DNA of 64,000 nt from a virus. The translations under genes and the position numbers were made by a program. The number at the start of each line of letters is the position of its first letter. Positions within the stretch are counted from its first letter, which is position 1. Shown here piece by piece: positions 8,701 to 15,949 of the stretch. A model generated the notes under the pieces. That model was not told the origin of the DNA, did not search any database, and saw only the letters and a program-made list of their open reading frames with translations. The DNA lies in the IMG/VR virus record IMGVR_UViG_3300032093_000032, positions 53,814-117,813 of that record. The stretch is one strand, 5' to 3'.

Positions 8701-10220
8701 GGATCAGCTACACCGTTTATAAAGAAAACAAGATTTGCACCTTGTTTTTGTACGACAACATGTGTTCTTACATTAGGTTGAATTACTGTAGATCCAGTAT
8801 AGGTGTAGTCAAAAACACCACTGATATTATAAGTGTATTTAAAAGTTAAAGTATTACTTGCGTTTATATACCACTCAAATGCACCGCCTGTATTCCAGTT
8901 ATTTACAATGCCTCTAACTACATTAGTAGTGGTTGGAGTTACAAAAGCCTCCATTGTCCAGGAACTATCAGATAGTTCAAATGCAGCATTATATGGAATT
9001 TCGTAAAAGGTCACTCCATCGAATATGTATTCTACCGGTCCATCACCGCCGCCATAGTTATTAACAGCGTTAATTGTATTACTGTTTGATGTTGTGCTAG
9101 ATACTAAATCATAACTTGCACTTAATCCAGCATTGATTGGAAATGATGCGTTGATTCCCCAAATAATTCTTACTGCGCCACCGCCACCATTACCACCTAA
9201 ACCGCCGGAAAACCACTCACCACCGCCACCACCACCACCATATGAACCGCCGGCACCACCAGCACCTTGATTGAGGCCTATTCCACCACTACTACCGCCT
9301 GATCCACCACCGCCACCGGGTTGATTGTAGGTGCTAAAGACAGTAGTTGGGATAGATATTGCTCCGGCACCATCGACACCTCTGCCTAGTACACCAGTTC
9401 CTCCACCACCTCCGGCCCCGCCAGTTTCTGATTCAATAGTATAATATCCGTTGCCGGCACCACCGCCACCGCCGCCTGAAGAACCATTGGTGCCATTTCC
9501 ATTGTTTGATGCACCGCCGTTACCACCTGAACCTTCGTAGCCGCCAGCACCACCGCCACCACCAGAACCTCTACTAACGCAGTCTCCGCCTTTTCCTCCG
9601 TTGCCACCTCCATATGAGCCGGTAGATGTAGTTACAGTATAAGTTCCACCTAAGCCTCCGTCGTACCCACCTGTTCTTATATTACCGCCACCGCCCATGC
9701 AAACGCTTCTGCTTACAAAATAACTATCACCGCCTACTGTAGGTGGATTTGAATCAGGTTGACCTGCATTTGGAGCTAGACCACGTGTCCCACCTGCACC
9801 TACAACAACCGTATAAGTGGAGCCTGAAGTTACTGGATAATTATTAAGATATGCCAGTCCACCACCGCCACCACCCCCACTGTTATAACCGTTATACGGG
9901 ATGCCACCTACACCGCCACCACCACCGCCACCAATACAAACCACACATACACTTGTTACTCCTGCTGGTGCAGTCCAAATGTAAGTGCCTGGCGTAGAGT
10001 ATGTTGCTTCTCCTGTACCACCTAGTTGAGTAACTATATATGTTGACGCTGTATAGGTTGTTATAGGTAGTCCACCTTGGTTAACAGGGTCTGTTACTGT
10101 TATTCTAGCTGTTGTTTCATTTACTTTAGTAGCTGTTACATTAGTTGGTGGATCAGGTTCTCTACCGGAACTTGACAGACCACCATCTATTGTTATACCA
10201 CCTGTGATTCTAAAAACCAT
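5721..10220 (-). CDS. Giant glycine-rich / FN3 / lectin-like adhesin, probable tail fibre
   Basis: The protein has 1499 residues and a clear modular order. An FN3-like strand set is at ~25-75. A first Gly-rich domain ('TYIWTAPAGVTSVCVVCIGGGG...') spans ~80-355. A concanavalin/LamG-like sandwich ('SWTMEAFVTPTT...', 'GKMSNLRISKKS') spans ~385-570. A partial FN3 (~600-655) precedes three ~90-residue FN3 repeats starting at about 657, 747 and 837 ('PxAPTIGxATxxGxTxAxVxFTAP'). Two more Gly-rich domains lie at ~944-1193 and ~1210-1473. Each Gly-rich block begins with a W(V/T)xPxGVTS-like strand and ends with a 'GxGxxRIIW'-like strand. Poly-Gly loops of this kind form receptor-binding tips in T-even gp38-type adhesins. 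The protein probably recognises the host surface. Repeats make it prone to domain shuffling. Confidence 0.8.
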   Translation of the reverse strand: MVFRITGGITIDGGLSSSGREPDPPTNVTATKVNETTARITVTDPVNQGGLPITTYTASTYIVTQLGGTGEATYSTPGTYIWTAPAGVTSVCVVCIGGGGGGGVGGIPYNGYNSGGGGGGGLAYLNNYPVTSGSTYTVVVGAGGTRGLAPNAGQPDSNPPTVGGDSYFVSRSVCMGGGGNIRTGGYDGGLGGTYTVTTSTGSYGGGNGGKGGDCVSRGSGGGGGAGGYEGSGGNGGASNNGNGTNGSSGGGGGGAGNGYYTIESETGGAGGGGGTGVLGRGVDGAGAISIPTTVFSTYNQPGGGGGSGGSSGGIGLNQGAGGAGGSYGGGGGGGEWFSGGLGGNGGGGAVRIIWGINASFPINAGLSASYDLVSSTTSNSNTINAVNNYGGGDGPVEYIFDGVTFYEIPYNAAFELSDSSWTMEAFVTPTTTNVVRGIVNNWNTGGAFEWYINASNTLTFKYTYNISGVFDYTYTGSTVIQPNVRTHVVVQKQGANLVFFINGVADPVTFAGSFSNRFVVFYNNEKKPLRYGIGSDGTGYFTGKMSNLRISKKSFLYGSGTNSSFPVPSLPLEITQSVVSSGGRDVIASLVPSDVLLLVLSDPKPGKDKSNYDWSSALNGTIGITGKVEYAFKVTATNAAGTSLLSERSDIIRYLGPNAPTIGSATRVGNTSASVTFTAPADSGDGPVLDYIVVSSPGGFNATGASSPITVSGLVKGTSYTFTASARNKFATGTASAASNSVTAIGIPDAPTIGTATITGSTTASLSFTAPANTGGLPITSYTVTSSPGGITATGSSSPISITGLTIGQTYTFTVTATNSLGTSTASSASNSISLVVPNAPTIGVATMTGKTTATVVFTAPTDNGGPAVTGYTVVTTPDNITVSGTSSPINITGLTFGTIYTLKVYATNLIGNGTLSSASNQIVYTGPGQTLFTGYSTWVVPVGVTSISVVAIGGGGSGASATTTQAGGGGGGGGLAYKNNISVIPGETLTMDVGSGGVQGTNGSYTQVIRDNLGPNQVILLRATGGRGGITNGAGGAGGTRDVNYPGDGGGTGGAGAAATLPSSTVASGGGGGGGAGYAGNGGSGGRDRTNGNPGNGGGGGGGGGGNGSGSSGGGGGGVGPWGQGTNGTGGGAQQGGGGGGSGGQNGSFNLSENGGWYGGGGGGSRLATSGTRFGGNGGSGAIRVIWAGGSGLTRQFPTTNTDDIIEADYLVIAGGGGGGAGGASYTQPSGGGGAGGFVTAYDVILTGRITYTITVGAGGAGGYSSGTSGSILTAATNGGGSSISGTGLTTISATGGGRGASSNQFEALLGGSGGGGGASGTSTVNGAAGTAGQGNNGGNAFGSSTAPLGGGGGGAGAAGQSGNAGGSGRAGNGGIGLPNPFTGEYLAGGGGGSGTDNIYGLSGAGGYGGGGAGYTGNYNVGSTATPGTTGTGGGGGGLHQGGGNQYITNNAGNGGSGVVILRFAAAITPTTVTGSPTITTVGNYKIYRWTNNGTIVF

Positions 10221-10231
10221 ATATTATATTA

Positions 10232-10789
10232 TTAAAAAGGCATCCACATCCAAATACCTTGGCTCATTAATAAGAAACCAAATAAGCTTACGCCGATACT
10301 AGCATAAAACATACTCATACTTACTGCTAAAATACTAGCTGATAATAAAACAATTGCTAGTTGGTAGCTTGTACCTGCAAATGTCATCCATGGACCATGC
10401 TTCTTTGCTAAGTCACGATCTGCTTCATGCTTTAGTGCTTTTGCCATTAACTCTTTTTTACCTTCGCCCTTTTCAGGCTCAGATTCATAGCGTTCGATTT
10501 TTGCTTTAAGTTTTTCTGCTTTTGCTTTATCGCCACGAACAATCGCATCATCTAAACTTTGTTCTGCTAATGTTTGTTTAATAGATTTAGCTTGATAGAA
10601 AGCCCATACATTATTTGCTGCAATAGTGTTGCTCAGTACTTTGCTACTATATCCATTAGCAAGATATGTGTTTACTGCTAGCAATAATGCTATAACAGTA
10701 ATTACCCATCCTGCTTTATCCTTAATCTTTGCTTCTGCTTCACTTCTACTTAATACTTTACCTGTTACTTTGTCAATCATTTGCTTCAT
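10232..10789 (-). CDS. DUF4337-like membrane protein
   Basis: The product has 185 residues. A transmembrane helix lies at ~28-45 ('WVITVIALLLAVNTYLA'), followed by 'NNVWAFYQAKSIKQT' (~60-75), a hallmark of DUF4337 proteins. A charged helical region (~85-125) and two to three hydrophobic helices at ~133-185 follow. The family's function is unknown. It starts 12 bases inside the preceding gene's end, so translation is probably coupled to the AbrB-like gene 10773..11003. Confidence 0.7.
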   Translation of the reverse strand: MKQMIDKVTGKVLSRSEAEAKIKDKAGWVITVIALLLAVNTYLANGYSSKVLSNTIAANNVWAFYQAKSIKQTLAEQSLDDAIVRGDKAKAEKLKAKIERYESEPEKGEGKKELMAKALKHEADRDLAKKHGPWMTFAGTSYQLAIVLLSASILAVSMSMFYASIGVSLFGFLLMSQGIWMWMPF

Positions 10790-11003
10790 GGTCTTTTCCC
10801 TTTATTATAAATTGTTCTAGTTCGCATATTTTAACTAACTTAAGTCCTTCATTATCTTTCACTAGTTTAAAATAGTCCCCTGGTTTCCAACCTAACTTGT
10901 CTATTTCTAGATTTTTATCAAAACTGATTCCTGAATCATGTAAGTCCCATACATGATCCTCAAATACTACAATGTTCACCTTGGTGTCAACGACCTTGGC
11001 CAC
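10773..11003 (-). CDS. Small AbrB-like (SpoVT fold) protein
   Basis: The product has 76 residues. The central part 'IDKLGWKPGDYFKLVKDNEGLKLVKI' (~34-58) has the L.W.pGD.f.l....G..L pattern of AbrB/SpoVT half-domains, similar to the 785..970 protein. The N-terminal half (TKVNIVVFEDHVWDL) would supply the first strands. Possibly a small DNA-binding regulator; the acidic C-terminus (GKDHEAND) is unlike classical AbrB. Overlaps its upstream neighbour by 17 bases. Confidence 0.55.
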   Translation of the reverse strand: MAKVVDTKVNIVVFEDHVWDLHDSGISFDKNLEIDKLGWKPGDYFKLVKDNEGLKLVKICELEQFIIKGKDHEAND

Positions 11004-11130
11004 GGTACTTTTTATGTGACCTACGCTCGTCCTTATTCATAGTGCTAGTCTTAATTTTACCACCTTGCTTAGTTGCTTTAGCTAAGCTAGTATGAGTTTG
11101 AACTCCTGTTCCGGTCTTTGCTTTAGACAT
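10987..11130 (-). CDS. Small basic phage protein (47 residues)
   Basis: This ORF begins at the ATG at 11130, preceded by a strong ribosome-binding site (GGGAGG, four bases upstream). The product is MSKAKTGTGVQTHTSL... ending 'TMNKDERRSHKKYRGQGR', strongly basic. The 'MNKxxRRSxKKYRGQG' ending looks conserved among aquatic phages. No function is known. It starts the leftward transcript that runs into the fibre region. Confidence 0.65.
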   Translation of the reverse strand: MSKAKTGTGVQTHTSLAKATKQGGKIKTSTMNKDERRSHKKYRGQGR

Positions 11131-11246
11131 ATGTCCTCCCTAAGTATACATATATTTAGTCGTATTTAGGATTAATAAGTCTTAAGTCTTAGCGAACACA
11201 TATATTATTCCAAAATAGCATAAATACTTGTTTATAGGATCAAATT
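11131..11246. promoter_or_regulatory. Divergent intergenic control region
   Basis: This 116-base gap separates the leftward gene starting at 11130 from the rightward gene starting at 11247. On the minus strand a CTAAATA element (revcomp at 11153..11159) lies 23 bases before the ATG. On the plus strand an ATAAATA element (11220..11226) lies 21 bases before the ATG at 11247. Both resemble the T4-type late promoter octamer TATAAATA. I see no good TTGACA box here, so both flanking genes may be late genes. Confidence 0.4.
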
Positions 11247-11699
11247 ATGAAGAACCTAATATTGGGCTTACTGTTATTAGTCCCAATTCTTGCGATTACA
11301 CAGGATGCCTATAGGTTTCAATTTAAAGATCAAGAGCTAGTACACAATTCAGAAGATTGGTACTACATAATTGAAGAAGAATCCTATGATTTTTATGTAG
11401 CTATAAACATATCCGAGACTGAAGATGGATTAATAAGAATTCACTCTTTAGCGCAATTCAAAAATCCACAAGATCAAGCCATTGCAGATACTCCTATTTC
11501 AAAACTTTATAGCTTTGGAGTTCTAAATTGTAAACGTAAGTTATTTCATGTACTAAACGATTTTTATGTAGATGAAAATGACCAAATAGTTCACACAGAA
11601 AATTATAGTCCAGGTGAGTTTGTTGTAGAACTTAATACACTAAACGATCTTAGGTATAAGGTTTATGAGTTTGCTTGCCACCGAGGTTTAAGTACATAG
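11247..11699 (+). CDS. Predicted exported protein, unknown function
   Basis: The product has 150 residues with a typical signal peptide (MKNLILGLLLLVPILAITQ|DAYRF, cleavage probably after residue ~19). The mature part is acidic and strand-rich with two Cys (~92 and ~145) that could form a disulfide in the periplasm. It is the first gene of a four-gene plus-strand cassette in an otherwise minus-strand area. No domain recognised. Confidence 0.65.
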   Translation: MKNLILGLLLLVPILAITQDAYRFQFKDQELVHNSEDWYYIIEEESYDFYVAINISETEDGLIRIHSLAQFKNPQDQAIADTPISKLYSFGVLNCKRKLFHVLNDFYVDENDQIVHTENYSPGEFVVELNTLNDLRYKVYEFACHRGLST

Positions 11700-11757
11700 T
11701 TATTGCTTTCCAAAACTTGCTATATAATTATATAGCTATTGCTATTTGGAAACTTAA

Positions 11758-11934
11758 GTGCCTTTAAAACGAATTAAAAGTATTAAACAAAAGGTAGCTA
11801 GGCTCAAAGAATTAATTGAAATATTAGTTCTTGTCAGAACCATTATAATTTTAATAGCTGTACTGGGATCTGTGATATTCACAATATGGAAGTTGAAATA
11901 TACTTTTGTAGACTATATCTTGTCCCCTTTTTAA
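11758..11934 (+). CDS. Small single-pass membrane protein (58 residues)
   Basis: The reading frame starts with GTG at 11758 and ends at TAA 11932..11934, ten bases before the next start. The product is a basic N-terminal helix (PLKRIKSIKQKVARLKEL) followed by one hydrophobic segment (~22-43, 'VLVRTIIILIAVLGSVIFTIW') and a short tail. The size and topology would fit a holin-like or lysis-accessory protein, but nothing specific supports that. Confidence 0.45.
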   Translation: MPLKRIKSIKQKVARLKELIEILVLVRTIIILIAVLGSVIFTIWKLKYTFVDYILSPF

Positions 11935-11944
11935 GGAAGTAGTA

Positions 11945-12262
11945 ATGAAGAATATTTTAATTATTTTAGGTCTGATGTTACCAGCTTTAAGCTACAGTCA
12001 AGGAATGCACAAACGTGGATATTCAGTACATTGCGGCGATACTGATTACGTAATAGATACTTTAGAAAATGAATTTGGTGAAGTAATGATTGCTACTGGT
12101 ATAACACACGATAGTGTTAATAGTGTTACTTCAATTTGGTTTAATCAAAAGACTGGCACTTTTACTATGCTACAAACCAATAATGAAATTTCATGTGTAA
12201 TTTCTACTGGTCAAAACTTAACTGTAGATACAGTAAAAGCAATTAGAGGCGAACAGATTTGA
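11945..12262 (+). CDS. Predicted exported protein, unknown function
   Basis: The product has 105 residues with a signal peptide (MKNILIILGLMLPALSYSQ, cleavage after ~19-20) that closely parallels the first gene of this cassette. The mature domain has Cys at ~31 and ~80 and looks like a small beta sandwich. A ribosome-binding site AAGGAAG lies before the ATG. Function unknown. Confidence 0.6.
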   Translation: MKNILIILGLMLPALSYSQGMHKRGYSVHCGDTDYVIDTLENEFGEVMIATGITHDSVNSVTSIWFNQKTGTFTMLQTNNEISCVISTGQNLTVDTVKAIRGEQI

Positions 12263-12387
12263 GTTACTATAAATTAATGGTAGATGAGTATATTGATTTG
12301 CAAGTTAAGTGGATGCTGTTTTGGTACTTTTTACCTGCATTGATTGTTGAGCAACATACTCAATCTAATATCTGTAAACAAGATTAA
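12259..12387 (+). CDS. Possible short membrane-associated ORF (42 residues)
   Basis: A TTG codon at 12259 overlaps the TGA of the previous gene, with GAGG eight bases upstream. It opens a 42-residue frame: SYKLMVDEYIDL... with a hydrophobic stretch 'WMLFWYFLPALIV'. An ATG at 12277 would give a shorter form. It converges on the minus-strand gene ending at 12384. Its reality is uncertain because it is short and uses a rare start. Confidence 0.3.
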   Translation: MSYYKLMVDEYIDLQVKWMLFWYFLPALIVEQHTQSNICKQD

Positions 12388-12635
12388 TTCTTAATATCTT
12401 TTTTTGGAATGTAGTCTTTATGTGGGATAGGCGTTCTATCTTTGTAATCCTTTTGTTTGATATAATCACCGTATTTTAATTCAAGATAACTTAGAATTCT
12501 TTCGTCACTGTCATCTATACCTATGAATAGATGTTCTAACCATAGAATTTTAACACATATATGTTTTTTAATGTTAGAGTCTTTTAGAATATCCGAAAAA
12601 TTATTTGATTCCCTACGAAAGGTGTAATATTTCAT
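12384..12635 (-). CDS. Hypothetical small phage protein
   Basis: The 83-residue product starts MKYYTFRRESNNF. I chose the ATG at 12635 because it overlaps the TGA of the upstream gene (ATGA); a longer form would need a TTG. It is charged, with a Lys/Asp-rich tail (KDYKDRTPIPHKDYIPKKD). No domain recognised. Confidence 0.55.
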   Translation of the reverse strand: MKYYTFRRESNNFSDILKDSNIKKHICVKILWLEHLFIGIDDSDERILSYLELKYGDYIKQKDYKDRTPIPHKDYIPKKDIKN

Positions 12636-12847
12636 TTTTGCCAAACTACAAAGTTGATATAATCTTTTTCTTCTTTAAAATAAAACTGCCAAGCACCTTG
12701 ATTAAACTGTTCGACAATATCTGTACTTTCTGTAAAATGCCAGTCGCTGTTACAATTACGTTTACACCAGTCTATTAATGATCCTAAATTACCATATGGT
12801 ATATCTACTTTGGTATGATACCATTCTCTAATTGGATTTGACAACAT
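12632..12847 (-). CDS. Small W/F-rich protein of a paralogous family
   Basis: The product has 71 residues. It has the pattern of a recurrent family in this window: a middle 'W.....w' segment (SLIDWCKRNCNSDWHF) and a C-terminal 'F..E.DYINFVVWQK' ending. Relatives are at 17710, 17949, 37581, 37808, 37993 and 38196. Function unknown. Confidence 0.55.
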   Translation of the reverse strand: MLSNPIREWYHTKVDIPYGNLGSLIDWCKRNCNSDWHFTESTDIVEQFNQGAWQFYFKEEKDYINFVVWQK

Positions 12848-13274
12848 TTACTCCTGATTTTTCCAAAAATTTAATACCGTCATCGCTGCGATAGTTTCCA
12901 TTATAATAAACAGTACTAATGCCACTTTGAAATATAAGTTTGGCACATTCAATGCAAGGACTATGAGTGATAAACATGTAACTACCAACGCCGCTGTTAG
13001 TAGATTTGGCCAGTTTTGCAATAGCATTGCTTTCAGCATGAATTACCTCCGGTCTTGTTTTGGTTGTTGTGCTGCCATCTTCGTGTAAGAATTCATCTTC
13101 ACAGTTATTGTCCCAACCAGCTGGCATGCCGTTGTAACCATAACTTATTACAGAATCATCTTTAACAATTACTGCACCTACTTGTAATCTTTTTGCGTGA
13201 CTTAATTGGGCAACACGTTTAGCCCAATCCATATATAAATCTATGAACTTTTGCTTCATAAACTTATCTATCAA
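12828..13274 (-). CDS. dCMP / deoxycytidylate deaminase
   Basis: The product has 148 residues and a standard cytidine/deoxycytidylate deaminase fold. 'RLQVGAVIVKDDSVISYGYNGMPAGWDN' opens the domain (~29-57). The zinc motif is HAE (~79-81) plus PCIEC (~107-111). The enzyme would convert dCMP to dUMP for dTMP synthesis, as in T4 gene cd. It overlaps the upstream gene by four bases (ATGA), so the two are probably co-translated. Confidence 0.88.
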   Translation of the reverse strand: MIDKFMKQKFIDLYMDWAKRVAQLSHAKRLQVGAVIVKDDSVISYGYNGMPAGWDNNCEDEFLHEDGSTTTKTRPEVIHAESNAIAKLAKSTNSGVGSYMFITHSPCIECAKLIFQSGISTVYYNGNYRSDDGIKFLEKSGVNVVKSN

Positions 13275-13807
13275 TCCCAGAGGTTTCTAAAATATTTTCC
13301 GAAAAGTTCTAGACCTTCTTGTATTCTATCTTCATGTAACATGTGCCCTTCGTGATCGTACCAATGCTCATCTGGGTTCTTGTCTACCATTTGGTAAGTT
13401 TCTTCTAATTTGTTTGTCATTGGATTAAAAAATTTCTTATCTGTTTTAATCCAATCCCACTTAGGTGTACCGTGATGATATTGTGAATCATAGTCATCTT
13501 TGACTAATTGCTCAAAGCTCCAAATCATCTTGTCTAGTATTTCATCCCAACGCTTACAACCCTCATCAAAGGCTTCACGTTGAGTATCATTATAGAAATC
13601 AAAACATCTTTGTGAACTATAATCTTCACCGCCAACGTCAGCAAACTCAGCCGGAACACCATGCTTAGTTTCTTTTAATTGTAGCAGCATTGGATAAATG
13701 ATATATGCTAAAGTGTGGTCAGTGCTATAGGTATCATGGCGGTCTATCTGCACATCAATTTTTTGATGTCCTGCTCCTTTAGGATATTTACCTATCTTAA
13801 CTTTCAT
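13271..13807 (-). CDS. Conserved phage protein of unknown function
   Basis: The product has 178 residues. 'VQIDRHDTYSTDHTLAYIIYPMLLQLKETKHG' near the start (~19-50) and 'FDFYNDTQREAFDEGCKRWDEILDKMIWSFEQL' (~69-101) suggest a helical bundle. It is rich in Asp, His and Trp. I recognise it as a recurrent uncharacterised protein of aquatic phages, always near nucleotide metabolism genes, but know no function. Confidence 0.65.
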   Translation of the reverse strand: MKVKIGKYPKGAGHQKIDVQIDRHDTYSTDHTLAYIIYPMLLQLKETKHGVPAEFADVGGEDYSSQRCFDFYNDTQREAFDEGCKRWDEILDKMIWSFEQLVKDDYDSQYHHGTPKWDWIKTDKKFFNPMTNKLEETYQMVDKNPDEHWYDHEGHMLHEDRIQEGLELFGKYFRNLWD

Positions 13808-14175
13808 TTCTTTGATTTTTCTATTTTGCCACCAACGAACATCATCTCTGTTTCATCATACTTAATCAATCCATAAACGTCTTTTTTGCGGTCATTGAAA
13901 GTTCTGGCTGCTTCTTCAATAGTTTCTGCTTGGCAGATAAATTCATTAGTCAACTTATTGTAAATTAGTAGAGTACCGTTTATTTTTTCGGCCTCTAGAA
14001 CCATAATTTCTTGCTTGCTATTTTCAGGTTCCTCCTCATATAATACTTCTTCTAAATTGATATCATTATCTCTGGCGATTCGTCTTATCATGCTACGAAC
14101 TTTAAAGATTTGATAGGCCTGCCCCAGTATGAATCCTATGTAGACTAGAATGAAAATTGCAAGAATTTCGAACAT
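13804..14175 (-). CDS. Membrane-anchored hypothetical phage protein
   Basis: The product has 123 residues. One N-terminal membrane helix (~3-24, 'ILAIFILVYIGFILGQAY') is followed by a cytoplasmic domain with 'EAEKINGTLLIYNKLTNEFICQAETIEEAARTFNDRKKD' (~61-100). This looks like a small alpha/beta domain. It ends four bases inside the next gene (ATGA overlap). Function unknown. Confidence 0.6.
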   Translation of the reverse strand: MFEILAIFILVYIGFILGQAYQIFKVRSMIRRIARDNDINLEEVLYEEEPENSKQEIMVLEAEKINGTLLIYNKLTNEFICQAETIEEAARTFNDRKKDVYGLIKYDETEMMFVGGKIEKSKK

Positions 14176-14186
14176 TTGATTTCCTT

Positions 14187-14462
14187 TTATTTGTAAAGGT
14201 TACTCCACTTTTTAAGCTTCTCAATTTTATTTAGTGTTTTGGCTTCAATAGCTTCTGCACTAACGCCTACATTTCTATTAATCAATAAGTCTACCATAAC
14301 CATTACGTCTGCTATCTCTTGTTCTAGGTGATCAAAGTTTGTTCCATTAGTACCAGGCTTCATTTGATCTGGTCCAAAGCGCATACATTTGCTTATAGAC
14401 ACAATAACTTCGGCACATTCTTCTTGTAGTATTTGTAGTATTTCTTTAGTATCTTCGTTCAT
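14187..14462 (-). CDS. MazG-like nucleotide pyrophosphohydrolase
   Basis: The product has 91 residues, an all-alpha NTP-PPase. The metal motif EECAE (~14-18) precedes 'LEQEIADVMVMVDLLI' (~49-64), which supplies the second ExxxD. Family members hydrolyse (d)NTPs to NMPs and are common in phages, where they may clean nucleotide pools or lower (p)ppGpp signals. It overlaps the cupin gene by four bases. Confidence 0.75.
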   Translation of the reverse strand: MNEDTKEILQILQEECAEVIVSISKCMRFGPDQMKPGTNGTNFDHLEQEIADVMVMVDLLINRNVGVSAEAIEAKTLNKIEKLKKWSNLYK

Positions 14463-14965
14463 AATTTCATTTTCGGAGCAATATATTTTTCGTGATATTT
14501 TTTCCAGTTGTTTAGATAGTGATCGTATCTAACCCATCTAGTTCTTTTTTGTCTTACATCTACTAAGAAACCCCATTCACGTTGCTGTGGTCCCATAAAA
14601 AATAATGTTGTTGCTGGTTTACCTGCATCTAGTTCTATCCAATGAAATTCTTTTGCTTTTCTATAGATAATAGAACCAGGACCACGCCACTTGGCTATTT
14701 CTGCGAACTTCTTACCATGGTTATCAAACAACGGAATATGTTCCCAGTAACCACCTTTAAGAATAATTGTCACAAAAGGCCATGGATGATCATGAAATAT
14801 GGGATCATCGCTTCTTACAATTTTATGTAATGTAACATTAACCGGAAACCAACTACGATTTTTTATGAACAGATAATATCTGTGCATATAATCTGCACCA
14901 GTTCTACGGTCAGGTATTAGTCTATACCTACCTAACTTTTCCATTAATTTGTGAAATAAATTCAT
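14459..14965 (-). CDS. Cupin-like beta-barrel protein
   Basis: The product has 168 residues. 'VTLHKIVRSDDPIFHDHPWPFVTIILKGGYWE' (~43-74) matches the first cupin motif, with two His in HDHPWPF. 'GSIIYRKAKEFHWIELDAGKPATTLFFMG' (~95-125) matches the second. Such proteins are common in aquatic phages, with unknown substrate; metal-dependent sugar isomerase or dioxygenase activity is possible. The gene starts just below a terminator-like hairpin. Confidence 0.65.
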   Translation of the reverse strand: MNLFHKLMEKLGRYRLIPDRRTGADYMHRYYLFIKNRSWFPVNVTLHKIVRSDDPIFHDHPWPFVTIILKGGYWEHIPLFDNHGKKFAEIAKWRGPGSIIYRKAKEFHWIELDAGKPATTLFFMGPQQREWGFLVDVRQKRTRWVRYDHYLNNWKKYHEKYIAPKMKL

Positions 14966-14981
14966 ATCATAAAAAATAAAA

Positions 14982-15006
14982 GGCAGCTTTTTTGCAGAAA
15001 GCTGCC
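14982..15006 (-). terminator. Rho-independent-like terminator
   Basis: GGCAGCTTT and AAAGCTGCC form a nine-base-pair stem with a short loop, followed on the minus strand by a T-rich run (TTTTATTTTTTAT). It lies 32 bases beyond the stop of the HTH gene and ends that transcript before the cupin gene. Confidence 0.75.
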
Positions 15007-15037
15007 GTAAAACTGTGCCAGTGACTAGCTGAACTCT

Positions 15038-15298
15038 TTATAGACCAAGCGCCAATGCACGATAGCCTGCTGCAACGATTTCGCGGCTAGGAGTACCTAG
15101 ACGATACTTAGTTGAAACACGACCTTTGCTGTCGGTACGCTTGTTTGCGTAGATAGCAAAGCCTTCATAACGAAGGTCGCTAACAGTTGCGGTTGGGTTT
15201 GCGATACCAAAACGCTGTTTGATTTGTGCTGCTGTTAACTGCTCACCATTACGGAAAGCTTCTAGTAGTTTTGCTTGTTTTGTTACTTTATTCAACAT
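15038..15298 (-). CDS. Winged-helix/HTH DNA-binding protein
   Basis: I place the start at the ATG at 15298, which has AAGGA nearby; an upstream in-frame codon at 15343 overlaps the promoter and is unlikely. The 86-residue product is 'VTKQAKLLEAFRNGEQLTAAQIKQRFGIANPTATVSDLRYEGFAIYANKR...', a helix-turn-helix (~20-45) followed by a beta wing. It probably binds DNA as a regulator. It has its own strong promoter and its own terminator, so it is a monocistronic unit, fitting an abundantly expressed regulator. Confidence 0.75.
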   Translation of the reverse strand: MLNKVTKQAKLLEAFRNGEQLTAAQIKQRFGIANPTATVSDLRYEGFAIYANKRTDSKGRVSTKYRLGTPSREIVAAGYRALALGL

Positions 15299-15343
15299 AT
15301 GTTTTCCTTTTAAAAATAGTTCGTTGATTAACAACGTATACAC

Positions 15344-15372
15344 ATTATAGCAATTGTATGTTTGTATTACAA
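15344..15372 (-). promoter_or_regulatory. sigma70-like promoter for the HTH gene
   Basis: Minus strand: -35 TTGTAA (15367..15372), 17-base spacer, -10 TATAAT (15344..15349, perfect). Start codon at 15298. Confidence 0.6.
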
Positions 15373-15381
15373 CAATATTGG

Positions 15382-15948
15382 TTAACTAGTTTTATCTTTT
15401 TCACCAAAACCAGACTCAATTGGGAAAGGCCAAACTTTCATTTCATCATCAGGAACTGTCTTCCAAGACAGGTCAACAGTTTCTTTTTTAGGCGCAACAT
15501 TTTCTTCTATTAGTTCACCGTTTTCATCAAGTAAATCAATTTTAACAGGACCTGTAATTGTAACACTACTATGGTCTACAGAAAAATTATGATCACCGTC
15601 ATACAACCAAGCTGTGCCCCAACGACCTTCTTCATCTTCTACTGCATCATGCCAGCGTGATTCAATGTCTTGTCTTTCTTCTTCGGTAAACTCATCACTC
15701 CAGTCAAAGTAAACAGTAATTAAGTCGTCCAACTCTGCACCATAACCCACGTCAGGGTCGCAGTATATTGTTTGACTATGGTAATCGTATTCTGTTACAA
15801 GGTCATCTTCTTCCCTGTATCCTAATCCCCAACGCCAAATTTCTCTTACTGTAAAACCTCTAGTAGAACCATCTTCTAATTGTTCGTATGCATCAATAAG
15901 ATATTCTACATTCTTTTTTTCAAGAGGAGTGATGCGATAGAGTTTCAT
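15382..15948 (-). CDS. Acidic hypothetical phage protein
   Basis: The product has 188 residues when started at the ATG at 15948, chosen because AAGGAG lies five bases upstream. It begins MKLYRITPLEKKN and is very acidic, with 'EFTEEERQDIESRWHD' at ~91-106 and a strand-rich part ending 'VKIDLLDENGELIEE'. The layout is loosely like the acidic protein at 54009..54506 (acidic EEE helix, Trp-rich turn, then DENG-type hairpin). A DNA-mimic role is conceivable but not supported further. Confidence 0.6.
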   Translation of the reverse strand: MKLYRITPLEKKNVEYLIDAYEQLEDGSTRGFTVREIWRWGLGYREEDDLVTEYDYHSQTIYCDPDVGYGAELDDLITVYFDWSDEFTEEERQDIESRWHDAVEDEEGRWGTAWLYDGDHNFSVDHSSVTITGPVKIDLLDENGELIEENVAPKKETVDLSWKTVPDDEMKVWPFPIESGFGEKDKTS

Positions 15949-15949
15949 A

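Noticed and set aside
5800-9960. CRISPR-like or tandem DNA repeats in the fibre gene
   Set aside because: The repeats are codon-level (Gly and Ala codons, FN3 modules) in one long open frame, with no constant spacer length.
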